64,000 nucleotides of DNA from an uncultured Clostridia bacterium (GTDB taxonomy: Bacteria > Bacillota > Clostridia > Christensenellales > Borkfalkiaceae): positions 1-64,000 of the forward strand of contig CAJFGA010000001.1 of the NCBI GenBank assembly GCA_904374385.1, in the 5' to 3' direction. The position numbers were made by a program, and so were the translations under genes. The notes under the pieces were generated by a model. It was not told the origin of the DNA. It made no database searches and saw nothing but the letters and a program-made list of their open reading frames with translations. This document shows, one piece after another, positions 41,760 through 50,640 of the stretch. The number at the start of each line of letters is the position of its first letter. The stretch's first letter is position 1.

Positions 41760-42833
41760 CTACGTTTTTGCCCAGCGGTTTCCGCCGCAGGAAACCAATT
41801 TCTTTTTCATCGCCAGCATGATCAGTACGGGGGAAAGTTCGTGTTCCTTTTTGCCCGTTTTTGCCGCAATTTCGGAAATGTGCAGCGGCGCGCCGCCGAA
41901 GCAGTCGTATACCTGCTGCTCCGCCGAAGAGAGGGTTTCCGATTCCTTTTCGGTCAAGTTTATACCAAAAACCGAAGTGATGTCAACTAAATCTTCGGTC
42001 AATTTTGCATAATCTTTGATGAGTTGATTGCATCCGGCGCCCATCGGATCGCCGATCGCATACGGAAAAGCGAACACGTCCCGCCCGAAATCATACGCAT
42101 ACCGCGCCGTGATGCGCGTGCCGCTCTTTTCTCCGCCAGACACGACGAGCACGCCCTCCGCAAGCCCCGCAATGATGCGGTTGCGCGCGGGAAAAGTATA
42201 TTTGCGCGCCGATTGAGCGGGCGCATATTCCGTGACGAGAAGCCCGCGCTCGGCGACCCGTTCCAGCAGTTTGCCGTTCTCCGCGGAGGAAAGATGCGAA
42301 AAACCGAAAGCCAGCACGCAGATGATCCTTCCGCTTTCGAGCGCCCCCGCGATCGCCGCGGTGTCGCCGCCGTCGGCATGCCCCGTAACGATGACGAAGG
42401 CACGGCTCAGCCCCTGCGCGATGCGTTCCGCCCGCTTTGCCGCCTGCGGCGGCGTACGGCGGGAGCCGACGATCGCAAATTTGCGCTCATGCAGGAGCGC
42501 GAGATTCCCCTTGCAGTACAGGATAAAGGGCGGCTCATCGGCGGCGCGCAGCGCTTCGGGATAATCCTCGGAAAAACAGGTCACGCAGGCGATGCCCGCC
42601 CTTTCGTAAGCGCTTAAAACGCCCTGTAAATACGCCGCATCGTACAGCGAAGCGCGCATCTTTTCGAGCATTTCTTCCCCGACGACGGCGCCGATCTCCC
42701 GCTCTTTTTCGAAAAAGCGTGAAACCGCCGCATAGGGGTCGCGAAACATCTTTAAAACGGCAGCCTTTTTTGCATAGTCGAGCAAAAAGCTGTCCAGCCA
42801 GATCATCGCCTTTTCCTCTTTCGTGTAGCCCAT
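41760..42833 (-). CDS. dprA: DNA processing protein DprA
   Basis: 357 residues from the ATG at 42833; a longer frame is rejected because it would overlap the comM-like gene. The Rossmann-like DprA core is evident: FAIVGSRRTPPQAAKRAERIA, VTGHADGGDTAAIAGAL, ENGKLLERV, the DprA loop FPARNRIIAGLAEGVLVV and GDPMGAGCNQLI. In most DprA the second motif reads SGxAxGID; GHADGGDT here is a variant. A C-terminal winged-helix (VYDCFGGAPLHISEIAAKT) follows. Known: DprA loads RecA onto incoming single-stranded DNA during transformation. Confidence 0.94.
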   Translation of the reverse strand: MGYTKEEKAMIWLDSFLLDYAKKAAVLKMFRDPYAAVSRFFEKEREIGAVVGEEMLEKMRASLYDAAYLQGVLSAYERAGIACVTCFSEDYPEALRAADEPPFILYCKGNLALLHERKFAIVGSRRTPPQAAKRAERIAQGLSRAFVIVTGHADGGDTAAIAGALESGRIICVLAFGFSHLSSAENGKLLERVAERGLLVTEYAPAQSARKYTFPARNRIIAGLAEGVLVVSGGEKSGTRITARYAYDFGRDVFAFPYAIGDPMGAGCNQLIKDYAKLTEDLVDITSVFGINLTEKESETLSSAEQQVYDCFGGAPLHISEIAAKTGKKEHELSPVLIMLAMKKKLVSCGGNRWAKT

Positions 42834-42855
42834 ATCCTCCCTCCCCCTCGCGTCA

Positions 42856-44370
42856 TCAAGACATGTTGTCATATTTGCGATAGGAAACGGCCTCCAAAAT
42901 ATGTTCGGGGCAGATCCGCTCGCTTTCCGCCATATCCGCGATTGTGCGCGCCACCTTGATAATGCGCGAGCGCGCCCGCGCCGAAAGTTTGAGACTTTCA
43001 AACGACATGCGCAGAATTTCCTCGCACTCCCTGCTCAATAAACAAAATTTTTTCAGCTCACGCTCGCCCATATCCGAATTGGTCAGCGGGCCGCTGAATC
43101 GCGCGCGCTGTACTTCGCGCGCACGCTCTACCCGTTTTTTGACTGCCGCGCTGTTCTCTTCAAGTGCGGCGCCGGCGAGATCTTCGTATTTGACGGTATC
43201 CACTTCTACCTGGATATCGATGCGGTCGAGCAGCGGCCCGCTGACGCGGGCGCGATATTTGCGGATCGCCGCAGGGGTGCAAGTGCATACCCTGTCCGCC
43301 GAGCCGTAATTTCCGCACGGGCATGGATTCATACTGGCGCACAGCATGAAATTGGCGGGAAACGTGACCGCCCCGCCCGAACGGGTCACGGTGATGACGC
43401 CGTCTTCCAAGGGCTGACGGAGCGCTTCGAGTGTAGAGCGGTGATATTCCGGCATTTCGTCGAGGAACAGAACGCCGTGATGCGCCAAACTGATTTCGCC
43501 GGGCTTCACCGTACGCGTACCGCCGCCGCACATGGAAACGGTGGTCGCCGTGTGGTGCGGAGAACGGAAAGGACGGATATCGACGATGCCGCCCGCGCCG
43601 AGGATGCCCGCCACCGAATGAATTTTCGTGACTTCGAGCGCTTCTTCAAAGGTCATATCGGGCATGATGCCGGGGATGCACCGCGCCAGCATCGTCTTAC
43701 CTGTGCCGGGCGGTCCGATCAGCAGGATATTGTGCCCGCCCGCCACGGCCACTTCCAGCGCGCGCTTTGCCGTCGCCTGTCCCTTGACATACGCCATGTC
43801 GAATTTATATTCCCCTTTTACGCCCCGTTCATAAGCGCGTACGGGCACGGGCGAGAGGGGCTTAAGCCCGCTGAGATGATCCATGACGGCCGAAAGGTTT
43901 TCCGCGGCGATCGCTTCGATCCCCTCAATGTATGCCGCTTCCGCCGCGTTGCCCGCGGGAATGATAAACGTTTTATAGCCCGCCGCCTTCGCCGAAATGA
44001 GCAGGGGCAGGATACCTGTCGCGGGGCGCAGCGCTCCGTCAAGAGCGAGTTCGCCCAAAAAAACGATCCCTTCGCAATCCGCTTTGAGCTGACCGGTCGC
44101 TTTTAATATGCCGACGGCGATGGCGAGGTCAAAGGCGGAGCCCTCCTTTTTGATATCCGCGGGGGCGAGGTTGACGGTGATCTTTTGCAGCGGGAATTTT
44201 CTGCCGCTGTTTTTGAGAGCGGAGCGCACCCGCTCGCGGCTCTCTTTGACGGCGGCATCGGGCAGCCCGACCAATTCGTAAGCGGGGATGCCGTTGTTGA
44301 TGTCCGTTTCTGCCGTGACGGGCACGCCGTCAAGCCCCACGAGGGCAAAACTTGTGACCTTGGATAACAT
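42856..44370 (-). CDS. comM: YifB/ComM-family Mg-chelatase-like AAA+ ATPase
   Basis: 504 residues from the ATG at 44370 (AAGGAG upstream). The N-terminal Lon-like domain (about 1-170) contains VGLPDAAVKESRERVRSAL. The AAA+ core has Walker A LIGPPGTGKTMLA, Walker B VLFLDEMPEYHRST, and CASMNPCPCGNYGS with the family Cys residues. Known: ComM is a helicase that promotes branch migration of incoming DNA in natural transformation. Together with dprA just downstream and comF at 16 kb it hints at transformation ability, though no uptake machinery is in the window. Confidence 0.93.
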   Translation of the reverse strand: MLSKVTSFALVGLDGVPVTAETDINNGIPAYELVGLPDAAVKESRERVRSALKNSGRKFPLQKITVNLAPADIKKEGSAFDLAIAVGILKATGQLKADCEGIVFLGELALDGALRPATGILPLLISAKAAGYKTFIIPAGNAAEAAYIEGIEAIAAENLSAVMDHLSGLKPLSPVPVRAYERGVKGEYKFDMAYVKGQATAKRALEVAVAGGHNILLIGPPGTGKTMLARCIPGIMPDMTFEEALEVTKIHSVAGILGAGGIVDIRPFRSPHHTATTVSMCGGGTRTVKPGEISLAHHGVLFLDEMPEYHRSTLEALRQPLEDGVITVTRSGGAVTFPANFMLCASMNPCPCGNYGSADRVCTCTPAAIRKYRARVSGPLLDRIDIQVEVDTVKYEDLAGAALEENSAAVKKRVERAREVQRARFSGPLTNSDMGERELKKFCLLSRECEEILRMSFESLKLSARARSRIIKVARTIADMAESERICPEHILEAVSYRKYDNMS

Positions 44371-44395
44371 GATTTTCTCCTTTCCCGAAGAAAAG

Positions 44396-44422
44396 AAAAA
44401 CTCCGCGCGAGGCGGAATTTTT
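44396..44422 (-). terminator. Terminator of the PMT-type glycosyltransferase gene
   Basis: Stem CTCCGC...GCGGAA, flanked by A5 and T5 runs, lies just after the stop codon. It can form AAAAA-UCCGC with GCGGA-UUUUU in the leftward RNA. Confidence 0.7.
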
Positions 44423-44429
44423 CTCACAG

Positions 44430-46589
44430 TCAGATCCTGTAAAAGCCGTTATTGATAAAGGTCGTCCAACCGAAACAGTAACGCGCCGCCGACGCAAACG
44501 TCGGGAAGCAGAACGTCATCGGCAGCATCAAAATAAAGACGACCGCGTAGACGATGAGAAGGGCGAAAAGCACCTTCACCGATTTATTCATCTGTATCCC
44601 GAGGACGCTCGTCCGTGCGCTTTTGTCGTGAACGTATGCCGTATAAAAGGTCAGCGGGATAAAGCCGATATAGAACACGCTGAACAGCAAACTATGCGCC
44701 GCGCTCGCATTCGGCGAAAAGGCATAGCTCAATAGCGAAGTGAGAAGGCCGAGCAGGAACACGAGATAGACCCGCAGGATGCGCCCCGAATACTTGGAAG
44801 CGTACGCGCCCTTTCTTCCGCCCGTGGCAAGGTACAGGATGGCATATACCGTCATGAAGATAAATCCGACCAGTGCCGTCAGCATGATCGCGGGATTGAG
44901 CTGCGCGTTCAGTGCAAGGTATCGGCTGCCTTCGGATGCGGACAGGAGAGTCGCCCCTTTCAGACCGATCAGCCAGCCGAAGGCATTGGAGGCGTTCGCC
45001 GCCGTATAGGAGGTCACGTTGCCGACCGTAAAGCTGTCGCCCAATGCGTGCAAGAGAAGATTGAAGATCCCCAAAACGGGATGTTCGGGATCCGCTTCGT
45101 AAAACCGCACATAGCTGAAATAGGAAGCGAGCGAAGAGAGCAGCGTCACCAAAACGGTGCCCACGATAAAGGAAATGAAGAAGAACAGATAGATCAGCTT
45201 ATTTTTATAACTGCCCTCGCTTGCGAGCGACGCAGACTGTTCTTCATACTCTTCGATATTGGCGCGCATCTCATCGTCAGAGATATCGGCCGCATTCTTT
45301 TCGGACATTTCCCTGCGCAGGCGGCGCTGGTTATACGCATACGCCCTGTGATGGCGGACGGCGCCGAGCACGAACAGAGCGATAGTGCCGATGCCCAAGA
45401 TCACCGACTTCGGATCGACCGCAAAGGCAAAGGCAAACGCCAGCCCCGAAAAGAGGACCGAAAGCGCCGTATAGACGGGCCGTTCGGAAGAGATCCCCCT
45501 CGCATAAAATTTATACATGAGGAAGTAGGACAGAACGACAAAGAATGCCGTGATCGGGAAGGACAGCCCGAGCCGCCCCACCGTGAGCGCCAGCCCGCCG
45601 ACGGCAAACAATCCGGCAAACAGAAGACCGAAACCGTCGCTTTTAAACAGATCTTTGCCGAAGAAATACGCCAGGGCAATGAGCGCCGCCGTAAACAAAA
45701 GGGGCATCAGGCGCAGGCCGAACGGGCTTTTGCCGAAGATAAGCGTGCCGAGCGACATAAAGAGCGCCGAGAGGGGCCCGGAATCGGAATCGATATTGTA
45801 CACGCTCCCCTCATATACCTGCCCGCCGAGGAAGATGTTGTCGATCTGCATGAGAGAATACATCTCATCTTCGGTAAAGTTCGTCCAGGCGGCATCTCCG
45901 CGGCGCAGGCTGTCCTGCGCGTCGAGCATGCGGACGGCATCCGCCGGGTTGATGCGGAAGGCATCTCCCAATGCGGGGCGGCTGCTCCAGCCAGAACCGT
46001 ATGCGGCGGATGCTTCCGCCGCCGTGACATAGGCGGGGATCACGTCGCCCGTTTCATCGATAAAGACGATCTCGTTAATCAGCATTTCCGCCTCAACTTG
46101 CAGACGGATCAGGCGGTAAGAAGTGCTGAGGGCGTTCGTATTCGCATCTTCGTCGGCGAGGTTAGCGACGCGCACCCAGTTGTAGTTGGCGCCGGCGATC
46201 CCTTTCCCGCTTTCGGAATAGATACTGCCGAACGCCGTGGTACCCAGGCGCGACCTCGACCAAGTGATGGAAGACGCCGTGGAAGAAGGCACGGTCGCAT
46301 AATTGAGCGTCACGTCGACATCCGCGCCGAGTTCATCATACACGGAGCCGATATTCAGCCAAATCTCGTCCAGCCCGGTGCCGTTCTGATAATTCAAATA
46401 AAAGACGACGTCGTTGTCGGGTATAGCGCGGTACGCCTTGCCGGGGGACGCCGCACTGCCGATCGTGCACAGTCCCACGACGAGGAATGCAAGCACCAGG
46501 AAAAATGCGGCGCGCGCAAACTTCGATGTGCGCCCGATCGCCTCCTTCAGCTTGCTCGGTTTTTTGACTTTGTTTACAATGTTTGCCAT
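44430..46589 (-). CDS. PMT-family (dolichyl-phosphate-mannose-type) membrane glycosyltransferase
   Basis: 719 residues from the ATG at 46589. A short basic tail is followed by a membrane segment at about 24-45. Residues 55-215 form an extracytoplasmic beta-rich domain, discoidin-like in appearance (YRLIRLQVEAEMLINEIVFI). About ten further membrane spans follow. The loop LPLLFTAALIALAYFFGKDLF and the C-terminal four-helix block with SPNASAAHSLLFSVFYIGF fit the GT-C/PMT superfamily. The short motif after span 1, normally acidic in PMTs, is not clear. Inferred: transfer of a sugar from a polyprenyl-phosphate carrier to a secreted acceptor. It has its own TTTACA-N17-TATAAT promoter. Confidence 0.75.
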   Translation of the reverse strand: MANIVNKVKKPSKLKEAIGRTSKFARAAFFLVLAFLVVGLCTIGSAASPGKAYRAIPDNDVVFYLNYQNGTGLDEIWLNIGSVYDELGADVDVTLNYATVPSSTASSITWSRSRLGTTAFGSIYSESGKGIAGANYNWVRVANLADEDANTNALSTSYRLIRLQVEAEMLINEIVFIDETGDVIPAYVTAAEASAAYGSGWSSRPALGDAFRINPADAVRMLDAQDSLRRGDAAWTNFTEDEMYSLMQIDNIFLGGQVYEGSVYNIDSDSGPLSALFMSLGTLIFGKSPFGLRLMPLLFTAALIALAYFFGKDLFKSDGFGLLFAGLFAVGGLALTVGRLGLSFPITAFFVVLSYFLMYKFYARGISSERPVYTALSVLFSGLAFAFAFAVDPKSVILGIGTIALFVLGAVRHHRAYAYNQRRLRREMSEKNAADISDDEMRANIEEYEEQSASLASEGSYKNKLIYLFFFISFIVGTVLVTLLSSLASYFSYVRFYEADPEHPVLGIFNLLLHALGDSFTVGNVTSYTAANASNAFGWLIGLKGATLLSASEGSRYLALNAQLNPAIMLTALVGFIFMTVYAILYLATGGRKGAYASKYSGRILRVYLVFLLGLLTSLLSYAFSPNASAAHSLLFSVFYIGFIPLTFYTAYVHDKSARTSVLGIQMNKSVKVLFALLIVYAVVFILMLPMTFCFPTFASAARYCFGWTTFINNGFYRI

Positions 46590-46623
46590 GTTTTTGCTCT
46601 TCCGTATTGGATTCGTATATTTT

Positions 46624-46652
46624 ATTATAGCGTAAAATGTGCGAGATGTAAA
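46624..46652 (-). promoter_or_regulatory. Predicted promoter of the PMT-type gene
   Basis: TTTACA (46652-46647) and TATAAT (46629-46624) on the minus strand, 17 bases apart, about 35 bases before the ATG. Confidence 0.65.
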
Positions 46653-46684
46653 TTGTTTTTCCGCCAAAGAAAAAAACTTCGCGG

Positions 46685-46712
46685 CAAAAAAAAGGCACCC
46701 CTGCCGGGGTGC
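46685..46712 (-). terminator. Terminator of rplS
   Basis: GCACCCC/GGGGTGC hairpin followed by eight U in the leftward transcript, 28 bases after the rplS stop. Confidence 0.88.
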
Positions 46713-46740
46713 GCCCTTTTTTGCCTTGTGTTCTGCCAAA

Positions 46741-47085
46741 TTATCTGACTTCCTTGATCTTGGCAGCTTTGCCCGTACGGCCCCTAAGGTAGTACAGCTT
46801 TGCGCGGCGGACTTTACCCTTTCTGACCACAGTGATGTCTGCGATCTTCGGGGAATGGACGGGGAACGTCCTTTCAACGCCTACACCGTAGGAGAGCCTT
46901 CTTACGGTGAACGTCTCTCTGATCCCGCCGTTCTTTTTCGCTATCACGACGCCTTCGAACGCCTGCAATCTCTCGCGCGTGCCCTCGACGACTTTTACGC
47001 TCACTTTAACCGTGTCGCCTACGTTGAAAGCGGGAACGCTGTCTTTGAGATTTTCTTTCTCGATCGCTTCGATCAATCCTTTCAT
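46741..47085 (-). CDS. rplS: 50S ribosomal protein L19
   Basis: 114 residues from the ATG at 47085, which has GGAGG 8 bases upstream; the ATG five codons earlier overlaps that site. Family segments: [53 protein letters not shown] and KLYYLRGR at the end. Known: L19 lies at the 30S-50S interface. In most Bacillota it directly follows trmD; here rbgA, rnhB and yraN are between, and rplS has its own promoter and terminator. Confidence 0.97.
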   Translation of the reverse strand: MKGLIEAIEKENLKDSVPAFNVGDTVKVSVKVVEGTRERLQAFEGVVIAKKNGGIRETFTVRRLSYGVGVERTFPVHSPKIADITVVRKGKVRRAKLYYLRGRTGKAAKIKEVR

Positions 47086-47155
47086 CGACTTTACCTCCAT
47101 TGTTACTAAGCGTTCGTGGCCGCAAATGCCAGAGGACCGCCCGAAGTCTTTTGCT

Positions 47156-47184
47156 ATTTTATCATATTTTGCGGCGCAAAGCAA
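47156..47184 (-). promoter_or_regulatory. Predicted promoter of rplS
   Basis: TTGCTT (47184-47179) and TAAAAT (47161-47156) on the minus strand, 17 bases apart. The leader of about 65 bases is GC-rich and may fold (GGGCGGTCC...GCGGCC). Confidence 0.55.
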
Positions 47185-47240
47185 CCGTTTTTTGATACGA
47201 TTTGCGCCTTTTTTATCATTTTTGCGCCGATTTTTATTCT

Positions 47241-47606
47241 TTATGCCGTAAATGCGCCGATAATGTGGCGGACTGTCTTTTGAAACACCTCTAAAACGTC
47301 GAAGCGTACGGGAACATCGTCCCGCCCCGCTTTCATCAAAAAATATTGCGCGATGCGGATGTAGCGCCGCTCTTTGACAACGCCGACCGCTTCGGCGGGG
47401 GCGCCGAACGCATCCGACAAGCGGGTTTTGACTTCGCAGAACACGATCGTTTCACCGTCTTTGGCGACGATGTCTGCCTCTCCGAAGGGCGTTTTATAAT
47501 TGACGGCGAGGATCTGATAGCCGCATTTTTTGAGAAATTTTACTCCTCGCTTTTCTCCTGCCCTGCCCAGAACTTTTTTGTGAACGTCCTGCGGTGAATT
47601 TTGCAT
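47241..47606 (-). CDS. YraN family (UPF0102) endonuclease-fold protein
   Basis: 121 residues. The family segments are [20 protein letters not shown], then [22 protein letters not shown] (catalytic-type E-x-D and E-V-K residues of the PD-(D/E)xK nuclease fold), then [11 protein letters not shown]. Known: function unproven; it commonly sits beside rnhB. Its start lies 67 bases inside rnhB, a long same-strand overlap in another frame, supported by GGGAG 8 bases before the ATG and by the need for the N-terminal conserved residues. Confidence 0.88.
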   Translation of the reverse strand: MQNSPQDVHKKVLGRAGEKRGVKFLKKCGYQILAVNYKTPFGEADIVAKDGETIVFCEVKTRLSDAFGAPAEAVGVVKERRYIRIAQYFLMKAGRDDVPVRFDVLEVFQKTVRHIIGAFTA

Positions 47607-48187
47607 AAGCCGTACTCCCTGATCGCCTCTTCGTGCGCTTTGGTCCCGTATCCCTTGTGCGCAGCAAAGCCGTATTGCGGATAAATTTCGTCATATTCGC
47701 GCATCAACCCGTCGCGGTAAACCTTGGCAAGGATGCTCGCCGCGCCGATGCTGTATGAGAGAGCATCCCCCTTGACGATGTTTTGCTGGGGAATGCCGAT
47801 ATCCAGCGCAAAATTGCCGTCCGTAAACACGATATCCGGCTCAACGGACAGTCCTTCGACCGCCCGTTTCATGCACAGGCGGGTCGCCTCCAATATATTG
47901 ATGGCGTCAATCTCCTCGTTGCCGATCGCACAGACGTTATAGGCGACGGCACGCTCCCGAATGAACGCCGCGAGCCGCTCGCGCTCCCCTTCTTTGATCT
48001 TTTTGCTGTCGTCGACCCCTTCCAAAAGCGCCCCCGCGCCGAGGGGCATGATGACCGCCGCACATACGACCGGCCCTGCCAACGGCCCTCTGCCCGCCTC
48101 GTCGACGCCCGCAATATATTCGGCGCCGAGGGAAAACATCTCCCGTTCGAAGGCGAGCTTGTCCGGCTGCTCTTTTTTCTTTCGCAT
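47540..48187 (-). CDS. rnhB: Ribonuclease HII
   Basis: 215 residues from the ATG at 48187 (AAGGAGA upstream). The RNase HII signature GVDEAGRGPLAGPVV gives the first catalytic Asp-Glu pair. SKKIKEGERERL follows, and DGN with GDALSYSIGAASILAKVYRD supplies the other acidic residues. Known: it cuts at ribonucleotides in DNA-RNA hybrids. The adjacent order rbgA-rnhB-yraN is as in Bacillus. Its 3' end overlaps yraN. Confidence 0.96.
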   Translation of the reverse strand: MRKKKEQPDKLAFEREMFSLGAEYIAGVDEAGRGPLAGPVVCAAVIMPLGAGALLEGVDDSKKIKEGERERLAAFIRERAVAYNVCAIGNEEIDAINILEATRLCMKRAVEGLSVEPDIVFTDGNFALDIGIPQQNIVKGDALSYSIGAASILAKVYRDGLMREYDEIYPQYGFAAHKGYGTKAHEEAIREYGLCKIHRRTFTKKFWAGQEKSEE

Positions 48188-48197
48188 AGTTCTCCTT

Positions 48198-49061
48198 TTA
48201 AGCAAAAAATCCGGAATAATCCGCGGCGCTTTCCAGAGTGATCTTGCCGATGCGCCCTTTGCGGAAGTCGTCTATAAGCGCCCGCGCGCCGCGTTCAAAG
48301 TCATATTCGCCCCCACGTACGATAAAACCCCGCCTTTTGCACACGCCGCCGAGCATCGCGGCGGGAGAGGACAGATCTTCCAGCGCATAACGCTCTTTGA
48401 GAAGGGAAGGATACCCTGCGGCGAGTTCGCGCAAAAGTTCGAGGGAAAGCCCGTAAAAATCGAGAATATCGTCGTTGATGCTGCCGATGTACGCGAGATG
48501 CTGCGCGAGCGTCTGATTTTCAAAGGAAGGCGGCATGGTGCCGGGGGTATCCAAAAGCTCGAAACCTGCACAGCGTATCCATTGCTTGCCGCGCGTGACG
48601 CCCGCCCGATCCCCCGTAATCGCGCGCTTTTGCCCAGAAAGGGCGTTGATGATCGTGCTCTTGCCCGTGTTGGGAATGCCCGCGACCATGAATTTGAGGG
48701 GACGGACGATGCCTTTTGCGGCGTCACGTTCCCGCTTTTCCCGCAGAAGCTCGAGTGCCTTTGCGCCGATCTGCTTGGCTGCCGAGGACGCCTGCGCCGC
48801 CGCGCATTTGACGGCGAGCGCGCCGCTTTGGTTGATTTCGGTTACAAACGTATCCGTCTTGCCGCCGTCGGCGAGGTCCGCTTTATTCAATATATATAAT
48901 GCGGGCTTCGCGCCGAATAACTTTTTGAGCTTTTTATTGAAGGTCGCAGCGGGCGCACGCGCGTCTAAAACGACCATCACCCCGTCGACGAGCGGCACGC
49001 ACTCTTCCATCATGCGCATCGCCTTGGTCATATGGCCGGGAAACCATTGGATATGTTTCAT
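48198..49061 (-). CDS. rbgA: Ribosome biogenesis GTPase RbgA (YlqF)
   Basis: 287 residues from the ATG at 49061 (GAGGTGGTGT upstream). It opens with the family motif HIQWFPGHMTKAM. The GTPase motifs are circularly permuted: G4 NKAD precedes G1 GIPNTGKST and G3 DTPGT. The C-terminal ANTAR-like domain follows. Known: RbgA is needed for late assembly of the 50S subunit in Bacillus. It lies between trmD and rnhB, 10 bases ahead of the latter. Confidence 0.96.
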   Translation of the reverse strand: MKHIQWFPGHMTKAMRMMEECVPLVDGVMVVLDARAPAATFNKKLKKLFGAKPALYILNKADLADGGKTDTFVTEINQSGALAVKCAAAQASSAAKQIGAKALELLREKRERDAAKGIVRPLKFMVAGIPNTGKSTIINALSGQKRAITGDRAGVTRGKQWIRCAGFELLDTPGTMPPSFENQTLAQHLAYIGSINDDILDFYGLSLELLRELAAGYPSLLKERYALEDLSSPAAMLGGVCKRRGFIVRGGEYDFERGARALIDDFRKGRIGKITLESAADYSGFFA

Positions 49062-49154
49062 ACACCACCTCTGCATTTCTAAAACGCGCGGCGAAAAACA
49101 AACCGCAGCCCGATTCCGAAAAACATGCGCCGTAAGACATATATCTTCGGCCGT

Positions 49155-49835
49155 CTATATTTCTTTCTGCGCGGCAAACAGATCCGGCCGTTTTGCGCGC
49201 GTGAGATTTTCCGACTGTTCACGCCGCCACTTGTCTATCTCCGCATGATTGCCGCTGCGCAAAACTTCGGGTACGGTCAGCCCCCTGTATTCCACGGGAC
49301 GGGTATACTGCGGGTATTCGAGCCTGTTTTCCGAAAAGCTTTCCTGCACCAAAGACGAAGTATTGATGACCCCGTCGACATATCGGCTGATACAGTCGGT
49401 TATGACCATGGCGGGAAGCTCCCCGCCCGTCAAAACGTAATCGCCAATGCTGATCTCTTCGTCGAAAAAGAGATCGAGGGCGCGCTGATCCACCCCTTCG
49501 TAATGCCCGCACAGCAAAATGAGGTGCTCATACGCCAAAAGTTCGAACACCTTCTGTTGACGGAAAGTTTCTCCCTTGGGAGACATATAAATGCGCCGAG
49601 CCCGATGCGCGGAATCGAGCGCCTCTACCGCGGAGCCGATTGGCTGCGCCGTCATCACCATGCCCGCACCGCCGCCGAAGGGATAATCGTCGCACTTCAA
49701 GTGCTTGTCTTCGGTATAGTCGCGGATGTTGACGATATTGATCTCTATTTTGTTTTCTTTTCTCGCCCGCCCCAAAATACTCGCCGAAAGGGGCGCAAAC
49801 ATTTCGGGAAAAAGCGTAAGTATATCGATGCGCAT
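49155..49835 (-). CDS. trmD: tRNA (guanine-37-N1)-methyltransferase TrmD
   Basis: 226 residues. The SPOUT trefoil-knot segments are FGGGAGMVMTAQPI, LLCGHYEGVDQRA and SIGDYVLTGGELPAMV. Known: it methylates G37 of tRNAs to prevent +1 frameshifting. The start is 3 bases after the rimM stop, so the two are coupled. Length is slightly short but complete. Confidence 0.97.
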   Translation of the reverse strand: MRIDILTLFPEMFAPLSASILGRARKENKIEINIVNIRDYTEDKHLKCDDYPFGGGAGMVMTAQPIGSAVEALDSAHRARRIYMSPKGETFRQQKVFELLAYEHLILLCGHYEGVDQRALDLFFDEEISIGDYVLTGGELPAMVITDCISRYVDGVINTSSLVQESFSENRLEYPQYTRPVEYRGLTVPEVLRSGNHAEIDKWRREQSENLTRAKRPDLFAAQKEI

Positions 49836-49838
49836 AAT

Positions 49839-50342
49839 TTACTGCTCCGCAAAAACTTCAAAAAAGCGCTTTTCGTTTACGGTCAACTTTTTATTTTCAA
49901 TATCCACGTCCAATATAACGCCGTCGGCAGCGGGGAACATGCCCTCTTTATCGCCGTCTTTCAGCACATATATATCCGTATGCGCGGGCAGGATATCCGC
50001 GATCTCGCCGAGATGCACGCCCTTTTCCGTGACGACGGTACAGCCGATCAGATCGACGATATAATACCGCCCCTCTTCCAACGCGGGCGCGTCGGCGCGG
50101 AGCGCCGCGACCTCTTTTCCGCGCAGAAGTTCCGCCGCGTCCCTGTCCGCCACCCCCGAAAGGGCGAGGAATGCCGCCTGCGCGTCCGTGCGGCAGGCGA
50201 GCACTTTATATTCCTTTCCGCCGATATATACCCTTTTAAAATGGTGCATATCCGCCGCGTCGTCCAATAAGGGTTTGACCTTTACTTCGCCGCGGATGCC
50301 CTGCGGTTTTAAAATTTCGCCTATGACGATGGTTTCGGGCAT
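49839..50342 (-). CDS. rimM: 16S rRNA processing protein RimM
   Basis: 167 residues. The N-terminal beta-barrel carries VIGEILKPQGIRGEVKVKPL, and the PRC-barrel domain follows with YYIVDLIGCTVVTEKGVHLGE and the tail DGVILDVDIENKKLTV. Known: it binds S19 and the 3' domain of 16S rRNA during 30S assembly. It lies in the conserved rpsP-khpA-rimM-trmD order. Confidence 0.95.
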   Translation of the reverse strand: MPETIVIGEILKPQGIRGEVKVKPLLDDAADMHHFKRVYIGGKEYKVLACRTDAQAAFLALSGVADRDAAELLRGKEVAALRADAPALEEGRYYIVDLIGCTVVTEKGVHLGEIADILPAHTDIYVLKDGDKEGMFPAADGVILDVDIENKKLTVNEKRFFEVFAEQ

Positions 50343-50376
50343 AGTTATTCTCCCTATAAGAAAAGAAGCGGAAATA

Positions 50377-50631
50377 TTATTCCGCTTTTGCCTTTTCCTT
50401 GATCTCGATATTGTATTTTTTTCCTTCCTTCGCGGATGCGCAGCGCACGAGCGTACGCAGAGCCTTCGCGATCTTGCCCTGTTTGCCGATGACCTTTCCC
50501 ATATCCGACTCTTCGAGAAGGACGACGATTTCAGTCGCCTTTTCCGTCTCGTTCACCTGATATTCGATCTCGTCCTTATGTTCGGCAAACTGCTCGACGA
50601 CGTATTTTACCAAATCCAGCATTTTCCGCAC
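50377..50631 (-). CDS. khpA: KH-domain RNA-binding protein KhpA
   Basis: 84 residues, a single KH domain with MLDLVKYVVEQFAEHKDEI at the N-terminus and the GxxG loop in MGKVIGKQGKIAKALRTLVR. Known: KhpA pairs with KhpB and influences division and small-RNA regulation in Bacillota. It sits directly after rpsP (9-base gap), as expected. Confidence 0.95.
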   Translation of the reverse strand: MRKMLDLVKYVVEQFAEHKDEIEYQVNETEKATEIVVLLEESDMGKVIGKQGKIAKALRTLVRCASAKEGKKYNIEIKEKAKAE

Positions 50632-50640
50632 CCCTCAGAA

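Noticed and set aside
45048-46748. 566-codon plus-strand open frame antisense to the PMT-type gene
   Set aside because: Highly charged, motif-free translation; the membrane protein on the minus strand has clear spans, promoter and terminator.
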